NCBI GenBank assembly: GCA_007125475.1
Contig: SLDB01000361.1
Location: forward strand, 1 to 16,809
Origin: Nitriliruptoraceae bacterium
GTDB taxonomy: Bacteria > Actinomycetota > Nitriliruptoria > Nitriliruptorales > Nitriliruptoraceae
Direction: 5' to 3'
DNA length: 16,809 nucleotides
Under the pieces are notes generated by a model. That model was not told the DNA's origin, made no database searches, and worked only from the letters and a program-made list of their open reading frames with translations. Both the position numbers and the translations under genes were made by a program. Positions 1 to 6,943 of the stretch are shown in pieces; positions within the stretch are counted from its first letter, which is position 1; each line of letters opens with the position of its first letter.

Positions 1-513
1 CCCGCCGGCGCGTCCACCGGTGGGGTCGGCACCACCCTCCTCCCCACCGCCGGCCTGAAGCGCCTGCTGGGCGTCCTGCAGCAGCCGCGGGTGGGTCCCG
101 CAGCGGCAGAGGTGGGCGTCCAGCGCCGCGGCGAGCTCGGCGTCGTCGGGCTCCGCGCCCTCGGCGGCGAGCGCCGCGACCGTCATGATCACCCCGTTCA
201 CGCAGTACCCGCACTGGGCGGCCTGCAGCGAGAGGAACGCCTCCTGCACCGCGTGCGGTGCGTCCGGCGTCCCCAGACCCTCCGGGGTGGTGACCCGACG
301 GTCGGCCACGGCGGCCAGCGGGGTGTCGCACGACGTCGTCGGACGGCCGTCGACGTGCACGGTGCAGGCGCCGCACTCACCTACCCCGCACCCGGCCCGG
401 GTGCCGCGGAGTCCCAGCTCGTCGCGGAGCGCCGTCAGCAGCATCCCGCCGTCGTCGGCGAGGAGGTGTCGGTCGCCGTTGACCTCGACGGAGACGGGTG
501 CCGGCTCGCTCAC
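1..513 (-). CDS. Molybdenum hydroxylase [2Fe-2S] subunit (CoxS/IorA family), 3' end outside window
   Basis: Small iron-sulfur subunit of a xanthine dehydrogenase/CO dehydrogenase-family hydroxylase; it passes electrons from the molybdopterin subunit to an acceptor. The 171 visible residues carry both cluster sets: the plant-type [2Fe-2S] loop AGCGVGECGAC (Cys42, 47, 50 and a fourth Cys62) and the C-terminal four-helix cluster CGYC (Cys101, 104) plus LCRCGTHPR (Cys136, 138). CGYCVNG differs from the usual CGFCTPG of CoxS and is closer in style to IorA-type subunits, so the substrate cannot be named. The start is GTG 513, preceded by GGGAGGA at a good distance. After the last cluster the protein continues into a Gly-rich tail with no stop before the window edge, so it is longer than the usual 150-170 residues and may be fused or tailed. 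No large subunit is visible. Confidence 0.9.
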   Translation of the reverse strand, partial: MSEPAPVSVEVNGDRHLLADDGGMLLTALRDELGLRGTRAGCGVGECGACTVHVDGRPTTSCDTPLAAVADRRVTTPEGLGTPDAPHAVQEAFLSLQAAQCGYCVNGVIMTVAALAAEGAEPDDAELAAALDAHLCRCGTHPRLLQDAQQALQAGGGEEGGADPTGGRAGG

Positions 514-538
514 GCGGTTCCTCCCGGTCGGACGCCCC

Positions 539-555
539 CACCCTAGGCAAGGGTG
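539..555 (-). terminator. Inverted repeat, possible terminator of the polyphosphate operon
   Basis: CACCCT and AGGGTG form perfect 6-bp arms around a 5-nt spacer in the 58-bp gap between the NUDIX stop and the GTG start of the [2Fe-2S] subunit. No T-run follows, so it could equally be an operator for the downstream gene. Confidence 0.3.
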
Positions 556-571
556 CCACCCGGGACGGCGG

Positions 572-1321
572 CTACTCGCCGACGTCGACCGGATCGTCGG
601 GGAGCCCGTCGGCCAGCAGCACCCCGAGGTGGTCGGCGAGGCGCGCCGGGGCGAGCTCGTCGGACGCCTCGGCGAGGTCGTCGGGTGACCACCACCGGGC
701 CTCGACGATCCCGGCGTCGACCAACGGGGTTTCGGCGGCGTCCGGCGGATCCGTCACCCGGCACCAGAACCACCGCTCGCGCTGGTCCAGCCACACGCGG
801 CGGAACGGGAACACCACGCGTCGGTGCCACACCCACGGCCCCGGTTCCACCTCGATCCCGATCTCCTCGCTGACCTCCCGGCGGGCCGCCTCCCGGTGGT
901 CCTCGCCCGTCTGCACCCCACCGCCGGGTGCGGTCCACACGCGTCGTCCCTCGCCGGGGGTGTGGGCGACGAGGAGGACGCGGTCGGCGTCGTCGACCAG
1001 CAGGGTCCGTGCGGCGTCGCGCACCAGCGGCGCGGTGCGGGTGCCCACCGGCGGCTCCGGTGGGCGGCGGGGGTGCGGCGGGATCACCCGCGAGGCCACC
1101 ACCCGGGCCGGGTCGAGGGTGACCAGGTCACCGTGCCGGTCGATCACCAGCATCACGTCGTCGTCGAGGGCTGCGAGCCGGCCCACGACGTCGGCGGGCC
1201 TCGGGCCGCGGTCGGCGTCGTCGACCAGGTGCCGCACCGAGACGCGTTGCCCCACGTGCTCGTCGGTGACACGGCGGACGTAGCGGGGACGCAGCCGGCC
1301 GGGCGGTGGGGGTTCGTTCAC
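572..1321 (-). CDS. NUDIX hydrolase with N-terminal Rv0428c-like SH3 domain
   Basis: A 249-residue two-domain protein. Residues about 15-82 (EHVGQRVSVRHLV ... VVASRVIPP) look like the small SH3-like barrel found at the N-terminus of mycobacterial Rv0428c-type GNAT proteins. Residues about 98-245 are a NUDIX domain with a complete Nudix box from Gly134 to Ile156: Gly134, Glu140, Arg148, Glu149, Glu152, Glu153 and Gly155 all fit GX5EX7REUXEEXGU. NUDIX enzymes cleave nucleoside diphosphates linked to another group, using Mg bound by the box glutamates; the substrate here is unknown. It starts with GTG at 1321, overlapping the ppx TGA as GTGA, so it is translationally coupled to ppx and is the third gene of the ppk1 operon. 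The context suggests a role in nucleotide or polyphosphate homeostasis, which is inference. Confidence 0.88.
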   Translation of the reverse strand: MNEPPPPGRLRPRYVRRVTDEHVGQRVSVRHLVDDADRGPRPADVVGRLAALDDDVMLVIDRHGDLVTLDPARVVASRVIPPHPRRPPEPPVGTRTAPLVRDAARTLLVDDADRVLLVAHTPGEGRRVWTAPGGGVQTGEDHREAARREVSEEIGIEVEPGPWVWHRRVVFPFRRVWLDQRERWFWCRVTDPPDAAETPLVDAGIVEARWWSPDDLAEASDELAPARLADHLGVLLADGLPDDPVDVGE

Positions 1322-2868
1322 GGCCCTGCTCCGAGGGTGCGGGTGGCGTCGCCGTCGTGGATCACGAGCGGTCCGCCCAGGATCTCGACGGCGAGGCCGG
1401 TGCGGCGGGAGAGCTCGTCGTCGGTGATGTGCAGCCCGTCACCGGCGAGGGTGAGGTGGGTGGTGTCTGCGCAGCAGCGGACTTCGACCCCGGTGACGGC
1501 CTGATCGTGGGCGCGGTCGAGGACGTCGGCGAGGTGCAGCAACCCCAGCAGCTTCCGGAGGCGTCCGCGATCCTCGGGGTGAAGACCGCGGTGGGCCGGG
1601 TGGTCGACGGCGACGTCGTCGCCGCGCTGGGAGCGCACCAGCAGGGTGATCACCGCCGTCTCGGTCGGGGAGAACCCGCGGAGCTCGCCGTGTTCGACGA
1701 GGTAGGCGGCGTGGCGGTGCTGGCGGCGCAGGGCCAGCGCCTCACCGATCCCGTGCAGCGCCGCCGCGGCGGTGAGGAGCCCCCGGTCGCGTGGGTGCAG
1801 GCCGTGTCGTTCGACGGTGGCGTCGAAGAGGGCTGAGGCCAGCCGTGCGACGTGCGGCGGGTGCGGGTCGTTCGGGGCGAAGGCGGTGCGGAGTCGCTCG
1901 ACCTCGTCGGCGCGGAGTGCCTCGGCGTCGAGTGGTTCGGCCACGCCGTGGGTGTCCAGCAGCACCCCCTCCCGGAGCCCCCAGGAGCTGACGGTGGCCT
2001 CGTCGGCACCGAGGTGTCGCAGCACCCGGGTGAGGACCACGGCGGCGATGTGCAGGTGGTCGGCGCGGCGCGCCTTCACCCCCGGCAGCGCGAGGCGCCC
2101 GTCGACGTCGACGGCGGTGAGGCGGTCGCGGATCGCGGCGAGGTCGTCGGTGCGGACCGGGATCTGGTTCGGTGACGCCGGCAGCCACCGGTCGTGCACG
2201 GTGATCCGCGCCAGCGCCCGCACCGGCCCGCCGACGGCCACCACCCGCGGTGCGCGCCCGGGTAGCCGGGGGTGGGCGGCGAGGGCGTCGTCCACGGCCG
2301 TGTGCAGCCGGGCGAGGTCGCTTGCGGTCGGCGGATCGGCGTCGACGGCCGCCGAGAGCCGGCTCGCCCCCAGTGGGAGCGACGCCGTCGAGGTCACCCG
2401 GCCCCCGATGCCCTCGGCGATCTCCAGCGAGCCGCCGCCGAGGTCGACGAGGACGACCGGCTCGCCCTCGATCGCGACCGCGGCACGGGCGCCGAGGTAG
2501 GACAGGCGGGCCTCCTCGTCACCGTCCAGCAGGCGGATCGCCGACCCGGCGGCGGCGGCGAGCTCGGCCAGGACCTCTCCGCGGTTGGCGCCGTCCCGGA
2601 TCGCCGCCGTCGCCACGACGTGCACCTCGACCGCCCCCGCGCGGCGGGCGAGGCCGGCGTGGTGGTTGACGACCTCGACCGCGGCCCGCCGGACGGATGC
2701 CCCGACCTCGCCGGTGGCGCCCACCGCCCGGCCCAGGTGCAGCATCTCGCGTTCGCGCAGCAGCGGGGTGATCCGTCGGCCGTCGAGGTCGGCGACGAGG
2801 ACGTGGAAGGAGTTGCTCCCCAGGTCCAGGACCGCGGCGCGGACCACACCCGGCGCCGGTTCACGCAT
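1318..2868 (-). CDS. ppx: Exopolyphosphatase / guanosine pentaphosphatase (Ppx/GppA)
   Basis: Hydrolyses terminal phosphates from polyphosphate, and in some members pppGpp. The ASKHA fold is shown by the phosphate-binding loops DLGSNS (residues 15-20) and DLGGGS (142-147). The GDEEARLSYLGA segment holds the catalytic glutamate (about 118). At about 516 residues it is the long bacterial form: the C-terminal third, with ALHGIGEAL ... HAAYLVEHGELRGFSPTE, resembles the HD-like region of E. coli PPX rather than the short actinobacterial form. I chose ATG 2868; GTG 2877 is an alternative and neither has a clear ribosome binding site. Either start overlaps the end of ppk1, by 8 or 17 nt, which implies translational coupling. 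Kinase and phosphatase in one operon would let the cell set polyphosphate level. Confidence 0.93.
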   Translation of the reverse strand: MREPAPGVVRAAVLDLGSNSFHVLVADLDGRRITPLLREREMLHLGRAVGATGEVGASVRRAAVEVVNHHAGLARRAGAVEVHVVATAAIRDGANRGEVLAELAAAAGSAIRLLDGDEEARLSYLGARAAVAIEGEPVVLVDLGGGSLEIAEGIGGRVTSTASLPLGASRLSAAVDADPPTASDLARLHTAVDDALAAHPRLPGRAPRVVAVGGPVRALARITVHDRWLPASPNQIPVRTDDLAAIRDRLTAVDVDGRLALPGVKARRADHLHIAAVVLTRVLRHLGADEATVSSWGLREGVLLDTHGVAEPLDAEALRADEVERLRTAFAPNDPHPPHVARLASALFDATVERHGLHPRDRGLLTAAAALHGIGEALALRRQHRHAAYLVEHGELRGFSPTETAVITLLVRSQRGDDVAVDHPAHRGLHPEDRGRLRKLLGLLHLADVLDRAHDQAVTGVEVRCCADTTHLTLAGDGLHITDDELSRRTGLAVEILGGPLVIHDGDATRTLGAGP

Positions 2869-5050
2869 CGGGGGCACCGCGGGTGTGCAACGATCCCTCC
2901 ACGACGTCGGTCACGGCGGCCGAGGGTAGGTCGGACGCGGCCGGTTCGGTGCGGCGGCTGCGTCGGCGGGCCCGTTGCTGCAGCACCGCGTGGGCGTCGA
3001 CACCGTCGGTGACCGGGGTCCGGCGCCACACCGTGTCGCCACCGAGCTCCCACGCCAGCAGGTCGTCGGCGAGGAGGACTTCGAGGATCTCGTCGAGGCG
3101 GTCGGTGAGCTCCGGGTCGTCGACGTCGGTGACGGCCTCGACCCGACGGTCGAGGTTGCGCGGCATCAGGTCAGCGGAGCCGATCAGGTGGGTGACGCGG
3201 TCGGGACCCCGCCCGAAGCGGTAGATCCGGGAGTGCTCGAGGTAGCGGCCGACGATCGAGCGCACCCGGATCGTCTCGGAGAGCCCCGGCACCCCGGGCC
3301 GCAGACAGCAGATCCCGCGGACGATGAGGTCGATCTCGACGCCGTCCCGGGCGGCGGCGTACAGCGCCTCGATCACCTCGGCGTCGGTGAGGCTGTTGAG
3401 CTTCGCCACGATCCGGCCGTCGGGTGCCCGGCGCTCACCGTCGATGAGCTCGAGGATCCGCGGCCGCAACGTCGGCGGGGCGACGAGCAGGCGGCGGTAC
3501 GTCGAGCGCCGCGAGTACCCGGTGAGGACGTTGAACAGGTCGCTGAGGTCGCTGCCGAGGTCGTCGTCGGCGGTGAGGAGCCCGAGGTCCTCGTACACCC
3601 GGGCGGTGACGTCGTTGTAGTTCCCGGTCCCGATGTGGGAGTACCGGCGGATCCCGGCGTCCTCGGCGCGCACGACGAGGGCGACCTTGGTGTGGGTCTT
3701 CAGCCCGACCACCCCGTAGGCGACGTGCACCCCCGCTTCCTCCAGGGTGCGGGCCCACTCGATGTTGGTCTCCTCGTCGAAGCGGGCCTTGACCTCGACC
3801 AGGGCGACGACCTGCTTCCCGGCGCGGGCGGCGTCCAGCAGCGCCCGGATCACCGGGCTGTCGGCACCGGAGGTGCGGTAGAGGGTGATCTTGACGGCCA
3901 GCACCCGAGGGTCGGCCGCGGCGGTCTCCAGCAGGGCCTGCACCGAGGTCGCGAACGAGTCGTAGGGGTGCTGGACGAGGACGTCGCCCTCGCGGAGCAC
4001 CGCGAAGAGGTCGAGGTCCTCGCCGGCGGGTGAGGTCAGTCGCGGCTGGGTGGTGGGGGTGAACGCCGGCAGCTGCAACGGCGGGCGGTCGAGGTCGGCG
4101 AGGTCTGACAGCCCGGTGAGGTCGAGGGGTCCGGGGACGGCGACGACGTCGTCACGGGTGATCTCGAGCTCGCGCAGCAGCAGGCGCAGCACCCGTTCGG
4201 AGATCGTCGGTTCGACCTCCAGGCGGACGACCCGTCCGAAGCGTCGGCGGTCCAGCTCGGTCTCCAGGGCCTCGAGGAGGTCGTCGGCGTCGTCGGCCTC
4301 GACCTCGACGTCGGCGTTCCGGGTGAGCCGGAAGACGTGGTGCTCGACGACCTCGAGCCCCTCGAAGAGACGGTCGAGGTGGGCGGCGATGACCTGCTCG
4401 AGCGGGACGAACCGGTCGGCGTCCAGCCGCAGGAACCGCGGGAGCACCGGGGGGATCTTCACCCGGGCGAAGCGGGGCTCCTCGTGGTCGGCGCGGACCA
4501 GCACCGCGAGGTTGGTCGAGAGGTCGGAGATGTAGGGGAAGGGGTGTGCCGGGTCGACGGCGAGCGGCGTGAGGACGGGGAAGACCTCCTGTTCGAACCG
4601 GGTGTCGAGGTGTTCCCGGGCCGCCTCGTCGAGGTCGGCGACGTCGCACACGACGATCCCGGCCTCGGCCAGGCGCGGGCGCAGCTCGTCGCGGAACACC
4701 CGTGCGTGCCGCTTCGACAGCTCGGCCGCGATGGTGCGGATCGCGGTGAGCTGCTCGGTCGGGGTGAGCCCGTCGGGGTTCTCGCCGGCGACGTCGGCGG
4801 CGACGAGTTCGCGCAGCCCGGCGACCCGGACCTGGAAGAACTCGTCGAGGTTGGACTGGAAGATCGCCGCGAACCGCACCCGCTCCAGGAGGGGGAGCCG
4901 CTCGCCCTCGGCGAGGGTGAGGACGCGCTCGTTGAACTGCAGCCAGGACAGCTCGCGGTTGAGGTGACGGACGTCGTCGCCGTCGTGCCACGACAGGATC
5001 CCGAAGCCCTCGCCCGGGCGGTCGTGGTCGGCGCCGGTGGTGGTGTGCAC
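2861..5050 (-). CDS. ppk1: Polyphosphate kinase 1
   Basis: Reversibly transfers the ATP gamma-phosphate to polyphosphate; it acts in the cytoplasm at the membrane periphery. Full-length family features are visible: the N-terminal LNRELSWLQFNERVL and FQSNLDEFFQVRVAGL, the first phospholipase-D-like domain with GLKTHTK, which holds the autophosphorylated histidine (His453 from this start), and the second with RYLEHSRIY (His606) followed by IGSADLMPRNLDRRVE. At about 729 residues the length is normal. I chose GTG 5050 because GAGGG lies 6 nt upstream; GTG 5077 would add 9 residues but has poor spacing. It is the first gene of a ppk1-ppx-NUDIX operon and overlaps ppx. Upstream lie phased GTTCACC-like repeats resembling a PhoP operator. 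Confidence 0.96.
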   Translation of the reverse strand: MHTTTGADHDRPGEGFGILSWHDGDDVRHLNRELSWLQFNERVLTLAEGERLPLLERVRFAAIFQSNLDEFFQVRVAGLRELVAADVAGENPDGLTPTEQLTAIRTIAAELSKRHARVFRDELRPRLAEAGIVVCDVADLDEAAREHLDTRFEQEVFPVLTPLAVDPAHPFPYISDLSTNLAVLVRADHEEPRFARVKIPPVLPRFLRLDADRFVPLEQVIAAHLDRLFEGLEVVEHHVFRLTRNADVEVEADDADDLLEALETELDRRRFGRVVRLEVEPTISERVLRLLLRELEITRDDVVAVPGPLDLTGLSDLADLDRPPLQLPAFTPTTQPRLTSPAGEDLDLFAVLREGDVLVQHPYDSFATSVQALLETAAADPRVLAVKITLYRTSGADSPVIRALLDAARAGKQVVALVEVKARFDEETNIEWARTLEEAGVHVAYGVVGLKTHTKVALVVRAEDAGIRRYSHIGTGNYNDVTARVYEDLGLLTADDDLGSDLSDLFNVLTGYSRRSTYRRLLVAPPTLRPRILELIDGERRAPDGRIVAKLNSLTDAEVIEALYAAARDGVEIDLIVRGICCLRPGVPGLSETIRVRSIVGRYLEHSRIYRFGRGPDRVTHLIGSADLMPRNLDRRVEAVTDVDDPELTDRLDEILEVLLADDLLAWELGGDTVWRRTPVTDGVDAHAVLQQRARRRSRRTEPAASDLPSAAVTDVVEGSLHTRGAPDA

Positions 5051-5155
5051 GAACGGCCCTCGTCGTCGTGGCGCCACCTCGAACGGGTGCGCCGTGGTGC
5101 CGACCGGTCACGGCCGGCGCGGCGTGGTGCGGTGGGTGCCCGGTCACGGGCGGGT

Positions 5156-5203
5156 GGTGCCGCCGGTGGGGTGTGGCACCGGCGGGGTGCCGCCGGTGGG
5201 GTG
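5156..5203. repeat. Direct and inverted repeats in the ppk1 leader
   Basis: GGTGCCGCCGGTGGGGTG occurs twice (5156-5173 and 5186-5203, 30 bp apart). Between them lies CACCGGCGG (5177-5185), the exact reverse complement of the CCGCCGGTG core in both copies (5160-5168, 5190-5198). The middle arm can pair with either flank, 9 bp each, with an 8-nt or a 4-nt loop. The block lies 106-153 bp before the ppk1 start. Confidence 0.8.
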
Positions 5204-5217
5204 CCGACGGTACGCAC

Positions 5218-5272
5218 GGGTGGTGACCGTTGCCCCCGGGGTCGGCGACGTCGCGGTGACGGGGCGGTGAAC
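5218..5272 (-). promoter_or_regulatory. PHO-box-like operator upstream of ppk1
   Basis: Read toward ppk1, consecutive 11-bp units are GTTCACCGCCC (5272-5262), CGTCACCGCGA (5261-5251) and CGTCGCCGACC (5250-5240). After one degenerate unit comes GGTCACCACCC (5228-5218). Streptomyces PhoP binds 11-nt direct repeats beginning GTTCACC or GGTCACC, and ppk is a PhoP target there. The match in motif, phase and target gene is good, but no phoP gene is in the window. A possible -10 for ppk1, TACCGT, lies at 5212-5207. The box is also 142 bp upstream of the first ferredoxin. Confidence 0.55.
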
Positions 5273-5299
5273 GCGTCGGCGTCGGTGCCGGTGATGCCC

Positions 5300-5335
5300 T
5301 ACAGTGGCCGCTGGTCGTGTCGGTGCCGGGCACCG
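5300..5335 (+). promoter_or_regulatory. Candidate promoter and operator dyad upstream of the first ferredoxin
   Basis: TACAGT at 5300-5305 fits a -10 hexamer, with no clear -35. It is followed at 5321-5335 by a perfect 15-bp dyad, CGGTGCC and GGCACCG around one central G, where a repressor could sit. A second possible -10, TACCAT, is at 5373-5378, nearer the start codon. The rest of 5273-5413 shows no gene. Confidence 0.3.
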
Positions 5336-5413
5336 CGCGAACCCGCCCCGGCCGGTGGGCCTGGGCTCCGCGTACCATCTCCCGGAGAACGAACGGACCC
5401 AGGAGGAGCGCCG

Positions 5414-5737
5414 TTGACGTACACCATCGCTGAGCCGTGCATCGACGTGAAGGACAAGGCCTGCGTCGAGGAGTGCCCGGTCGACTGCATCTACGAGGGT
5501 GAGCGGATGCTCTACATCCACCCCGAGGAGTGCATCGACTGCGGCGCCTGCGAGCCGGTCTGCCCCGTCGAGGCGATCTTCTACGAGGACGATGTCCCGG
5601 ACGAGTGGAAGCAGTTCACGCCGATCAACGCGGAGTTCTTCGAGGACGACGTGACGGGGCTCGGTTCACCGGGCGGTGCCGCCGGTGTGGGTGCCGTGGA
5701 CAAGGACCACCCGACGGTCGCGGCCTGGGACGCCTGA
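5414..5737 (+). CDS. fdxA: 7Fe-8S ferredoxin (FdxA type), first copy
   Basis: Small cytoplasmic low-potential electron carrier of 107 residues with one [3Fe-4S] and one [4Fe-4S] cluster. By comparison with Azotobacter ferredoxin I, Cys9, Cys17 and Cys50 bind the 3Fe cluster, and Cys21, Cys40, Cys43 and Cys46 bind the 4Fe cluster; Cys25 is the free cysteine. The acidic C-terminal tail (EFFEDDVTGLGSPGGA) is typical of actinobacterial FdxA. The start is TTG 5414, chosen because AGGAGGAG lies 5 nt upstream and homology begins there (TYTIAEPC). A strong hairpin follows at 5759-5781, so it is probably its own transcript. A second, closely related ferredoxin lies 166 bp downstream. Likely partners are oxidoreductases such as cytochrome P450s or the F420 protein at 7195-8316 (inference). 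Confidence 0.95.
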   Translation: MTYTIAEPCIDVKDKACVEECPVDCIYEGERMLYIHPEECIDCGACEPVCPVEAIFYEDDVPDEWKQFTPINAEFFEDDVTGLGSPGGAAGVGAVDKDHPTVAAWDA

Positions 5738-5758
5738 GGCCGGACGGAACCTGCGACC

Positions 5759-5781
5759 ACGGGCGCCCGAGGGGCGCCCGT
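5759..5781 (+). terminator. Rho-independent-type terminator hairpin after the first ferredoxin
   Basis: ACGGGCGCCC (5759-5768) and GGGCGCCCGT (5772-5781) form a perfect 10-bp stem with a 3-nt GAG loop, 22 bp after the ferredoxin stop. Only a weak T stretch (TCGTCGT) follows, as is usual in high-GC actinobacteria. Confidence 0.75.
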
Positions 5782-5868
5782 CGTCGTGAGGCGGCGGGAG
5801 GGTTCGGTGATGCCGGGCCGCCGGTGGTCGGCGCCCCGGTGCGTTCGCGGCCGATCGGAGCCGGCAGC

Positions 5869-5898
5869 TAGACTCGACCCCGTCGAACCTCCAGGAGG
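5869..5898 (+). promoter_or_regulatory. -10 and ribosome binding site of the second ferredoxin
   Basis: TAGACT (5869-5874) fits an actinobacterial -10 and would give a leader of about 20 nt. AGGAGG (5893-5898) lies 5 nt before GTG 5904 and decides the start. No convincing -35 was found. With the terminator upstream, this suggests the second copy has its own promoter. Confidence 0.4.
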
Positions 5899-5903
5899 CT
5901 GCC

Positions 5904-6230
5904 GTGGCCTACGTGATCGCTGAGCCGTGCATGGACGTCAAGGACACCGCCTGCGTCCAGGAGTGCCCGGTCGACTGCATCTACGAGGGTGAGCGGATGC
6001 TCTACATCCACCCCGAGGAGTGCATCGACTGCGCGGCGTGCGAGCCGGCGTGCCCGGTCGAGGCGATCTTCTACGCCGAGGACGTCCCGCCGGAGTGGTC
6101 GGAGTTCACGGCGATCAACGCGGAGTTCTTCTCCAGTGAGGTCACGGGCCTGGGGTCCCCCGGCGGCGCGGAGGGGATCGGTCAGAGCGGGGTGGACCAC
6201 CCGAAGGTCGCGACGTACGAGATCCCGTGA
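5904..6230 (+). CDS. fdxA: 7Fe-8S ferredoxin (FdxA type), second copy
   Basis: A 108-residue paralogue of the preceding ferredoxin with all seven cluster cysteines in the same places (Cys9, 17, 50 and Cys21, 40, 43, 46) and the free Cys25. It differs in the helix around the 4Fe cluster (CAACEPACP rather than CGACEPVCP) and in the tail, which is less acidic (SSEVTGLGSPGGAEG). A 75-bp stretch (5959-6033) is identical to 5469-5543 of the first copy, pointing to recent duplication or gene conversion. The GTG 5904 start has AGGAGG at 5-nt spacing. The two copies may serve different redox partners or conditions; the sequence does not show which. Confidence 0.95.
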   Translation: MAYVIAEPCMDVKDTACVQECPVDCIYEGERMLYIHPEECIDCAACEPACPVEAIFYAEDVPPEWSEFTAINAEFFSSEVTGLGSPGGAEGIGQSGVDHPKVATYEIP

Positions 6231-6276
6231 CACCGCACGCCGGTACGTCGGTGTGAGGTGGTGGCGCCGACGGACC

Positions 6277-6936
6277 GTGGACCTCGACGACCTCGTCGGT
6301 GACCACCTCGAACGGGGGGAGCCGACCGGGTGGTTCGAGCCGCTGTACGCCGCGGCGATCCCGCGCTCACTGCGTGTGCCGTGGGCGCGCGGCGCCCCGC
6401 ACCCGGCGGTGGTCGACTGGCTCGACGACCCGCCGGTCCGGCTCCCCGGATCCCGGGTCGCCGTCGTCGGGTGCGGCCTGGGCGACGACGCGGCCCACCT
6501 GGCCGTCCGCGGTTTCGCCGTCACCGCCATCGACGTCGCCCCGACGGCGCTTCGCTGGGCGGCGCGGCGCTTCCGCACGGCACCGGTGAACTGGCGTCGC
6601 GGTGACGTCCTCGCCCCCGACGATGACCTGCGGGGTGCCTTCGACCTGGTCGTGGAGGTCCACACGGTGCCGTGGCTCCCGGGGGTGGTGCGTGATGCGG
6701 CGATGTCGGGTGTGGCCGGGCTCGTCGCCCCCGGTGGCGCCGCGCTGGTGGTGACCGAGCTGGCGACCAGCGCCGAAGCCGGATCGAGCCTGACGGGCCC
6801 GCCGTGGCCGCAGGCACCGAGCGAGCTGGCCACCTACCGCGCCGCTGGGCTCACGCGTCTCACGCTGGAGCACGCCGAGGCGGGTGCGGCGGCGTCGATC
6901 GAGGTGCGCACGACGTGGCAGCGCCCGGTGGCGTGA
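6277..6936 (+). CDS. Class I SAM-dependent methyltransferase
   Basis: About 219 residues with a Rossmann-type methyltransferase core. Motif I is VAVVGCGLGDD (residues 61-71), the acidic residue that binds the SAM ribose is probably Asp86 in AIDVAP, and motif IV-like FDLVVEVHT lies near 122-130. The N-terminal EPTGWFEPLYAAA is seen in small actinobacterial TPMT/UbiE-like methyltransferases of unknown substrate. Start choice is uncertain: GTG 6277 fits where related proteins begin, and GAGGTGG lies upstream at a long spacing; GTG 6253 would add 8 residues. It follows the second ferredoxin by 46 bp on the same strand and may share its transcript. It ends 7 bp from the convergent DUF4235 gene. 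No target can be assigned. Confidence 0.85.
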   Translation: MDLDDLVGDHLERGEPTGWFEPLYAAAIPRSLRVPWARGAPHPAVVDWLDDPPVRLPGSRVAVVGCGLGDDAAHLAVRGFAVTAIDVAPTALRWAARRFRTAPVNWRRGDVLAPDDDLRGAFDLVVEVHTVPWLPGVVRDAAMSGVAGLVAPGGAALVVTELATSAEAGSSLTGPPWPQAPSELATYRAAGLTRLTLEHAEAGAAASIEVRTTWQRPVA

Positions 6937-6943
6937 GCGGGGG

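Noticed and set aside
4337..5413. Upstream extension of the first ferredoxin frame
   Set aside because: The frame is open by chance antisense to ppk1. The ferredoxin homology and an AGGAGGAG site place the real start at TTG 5414.
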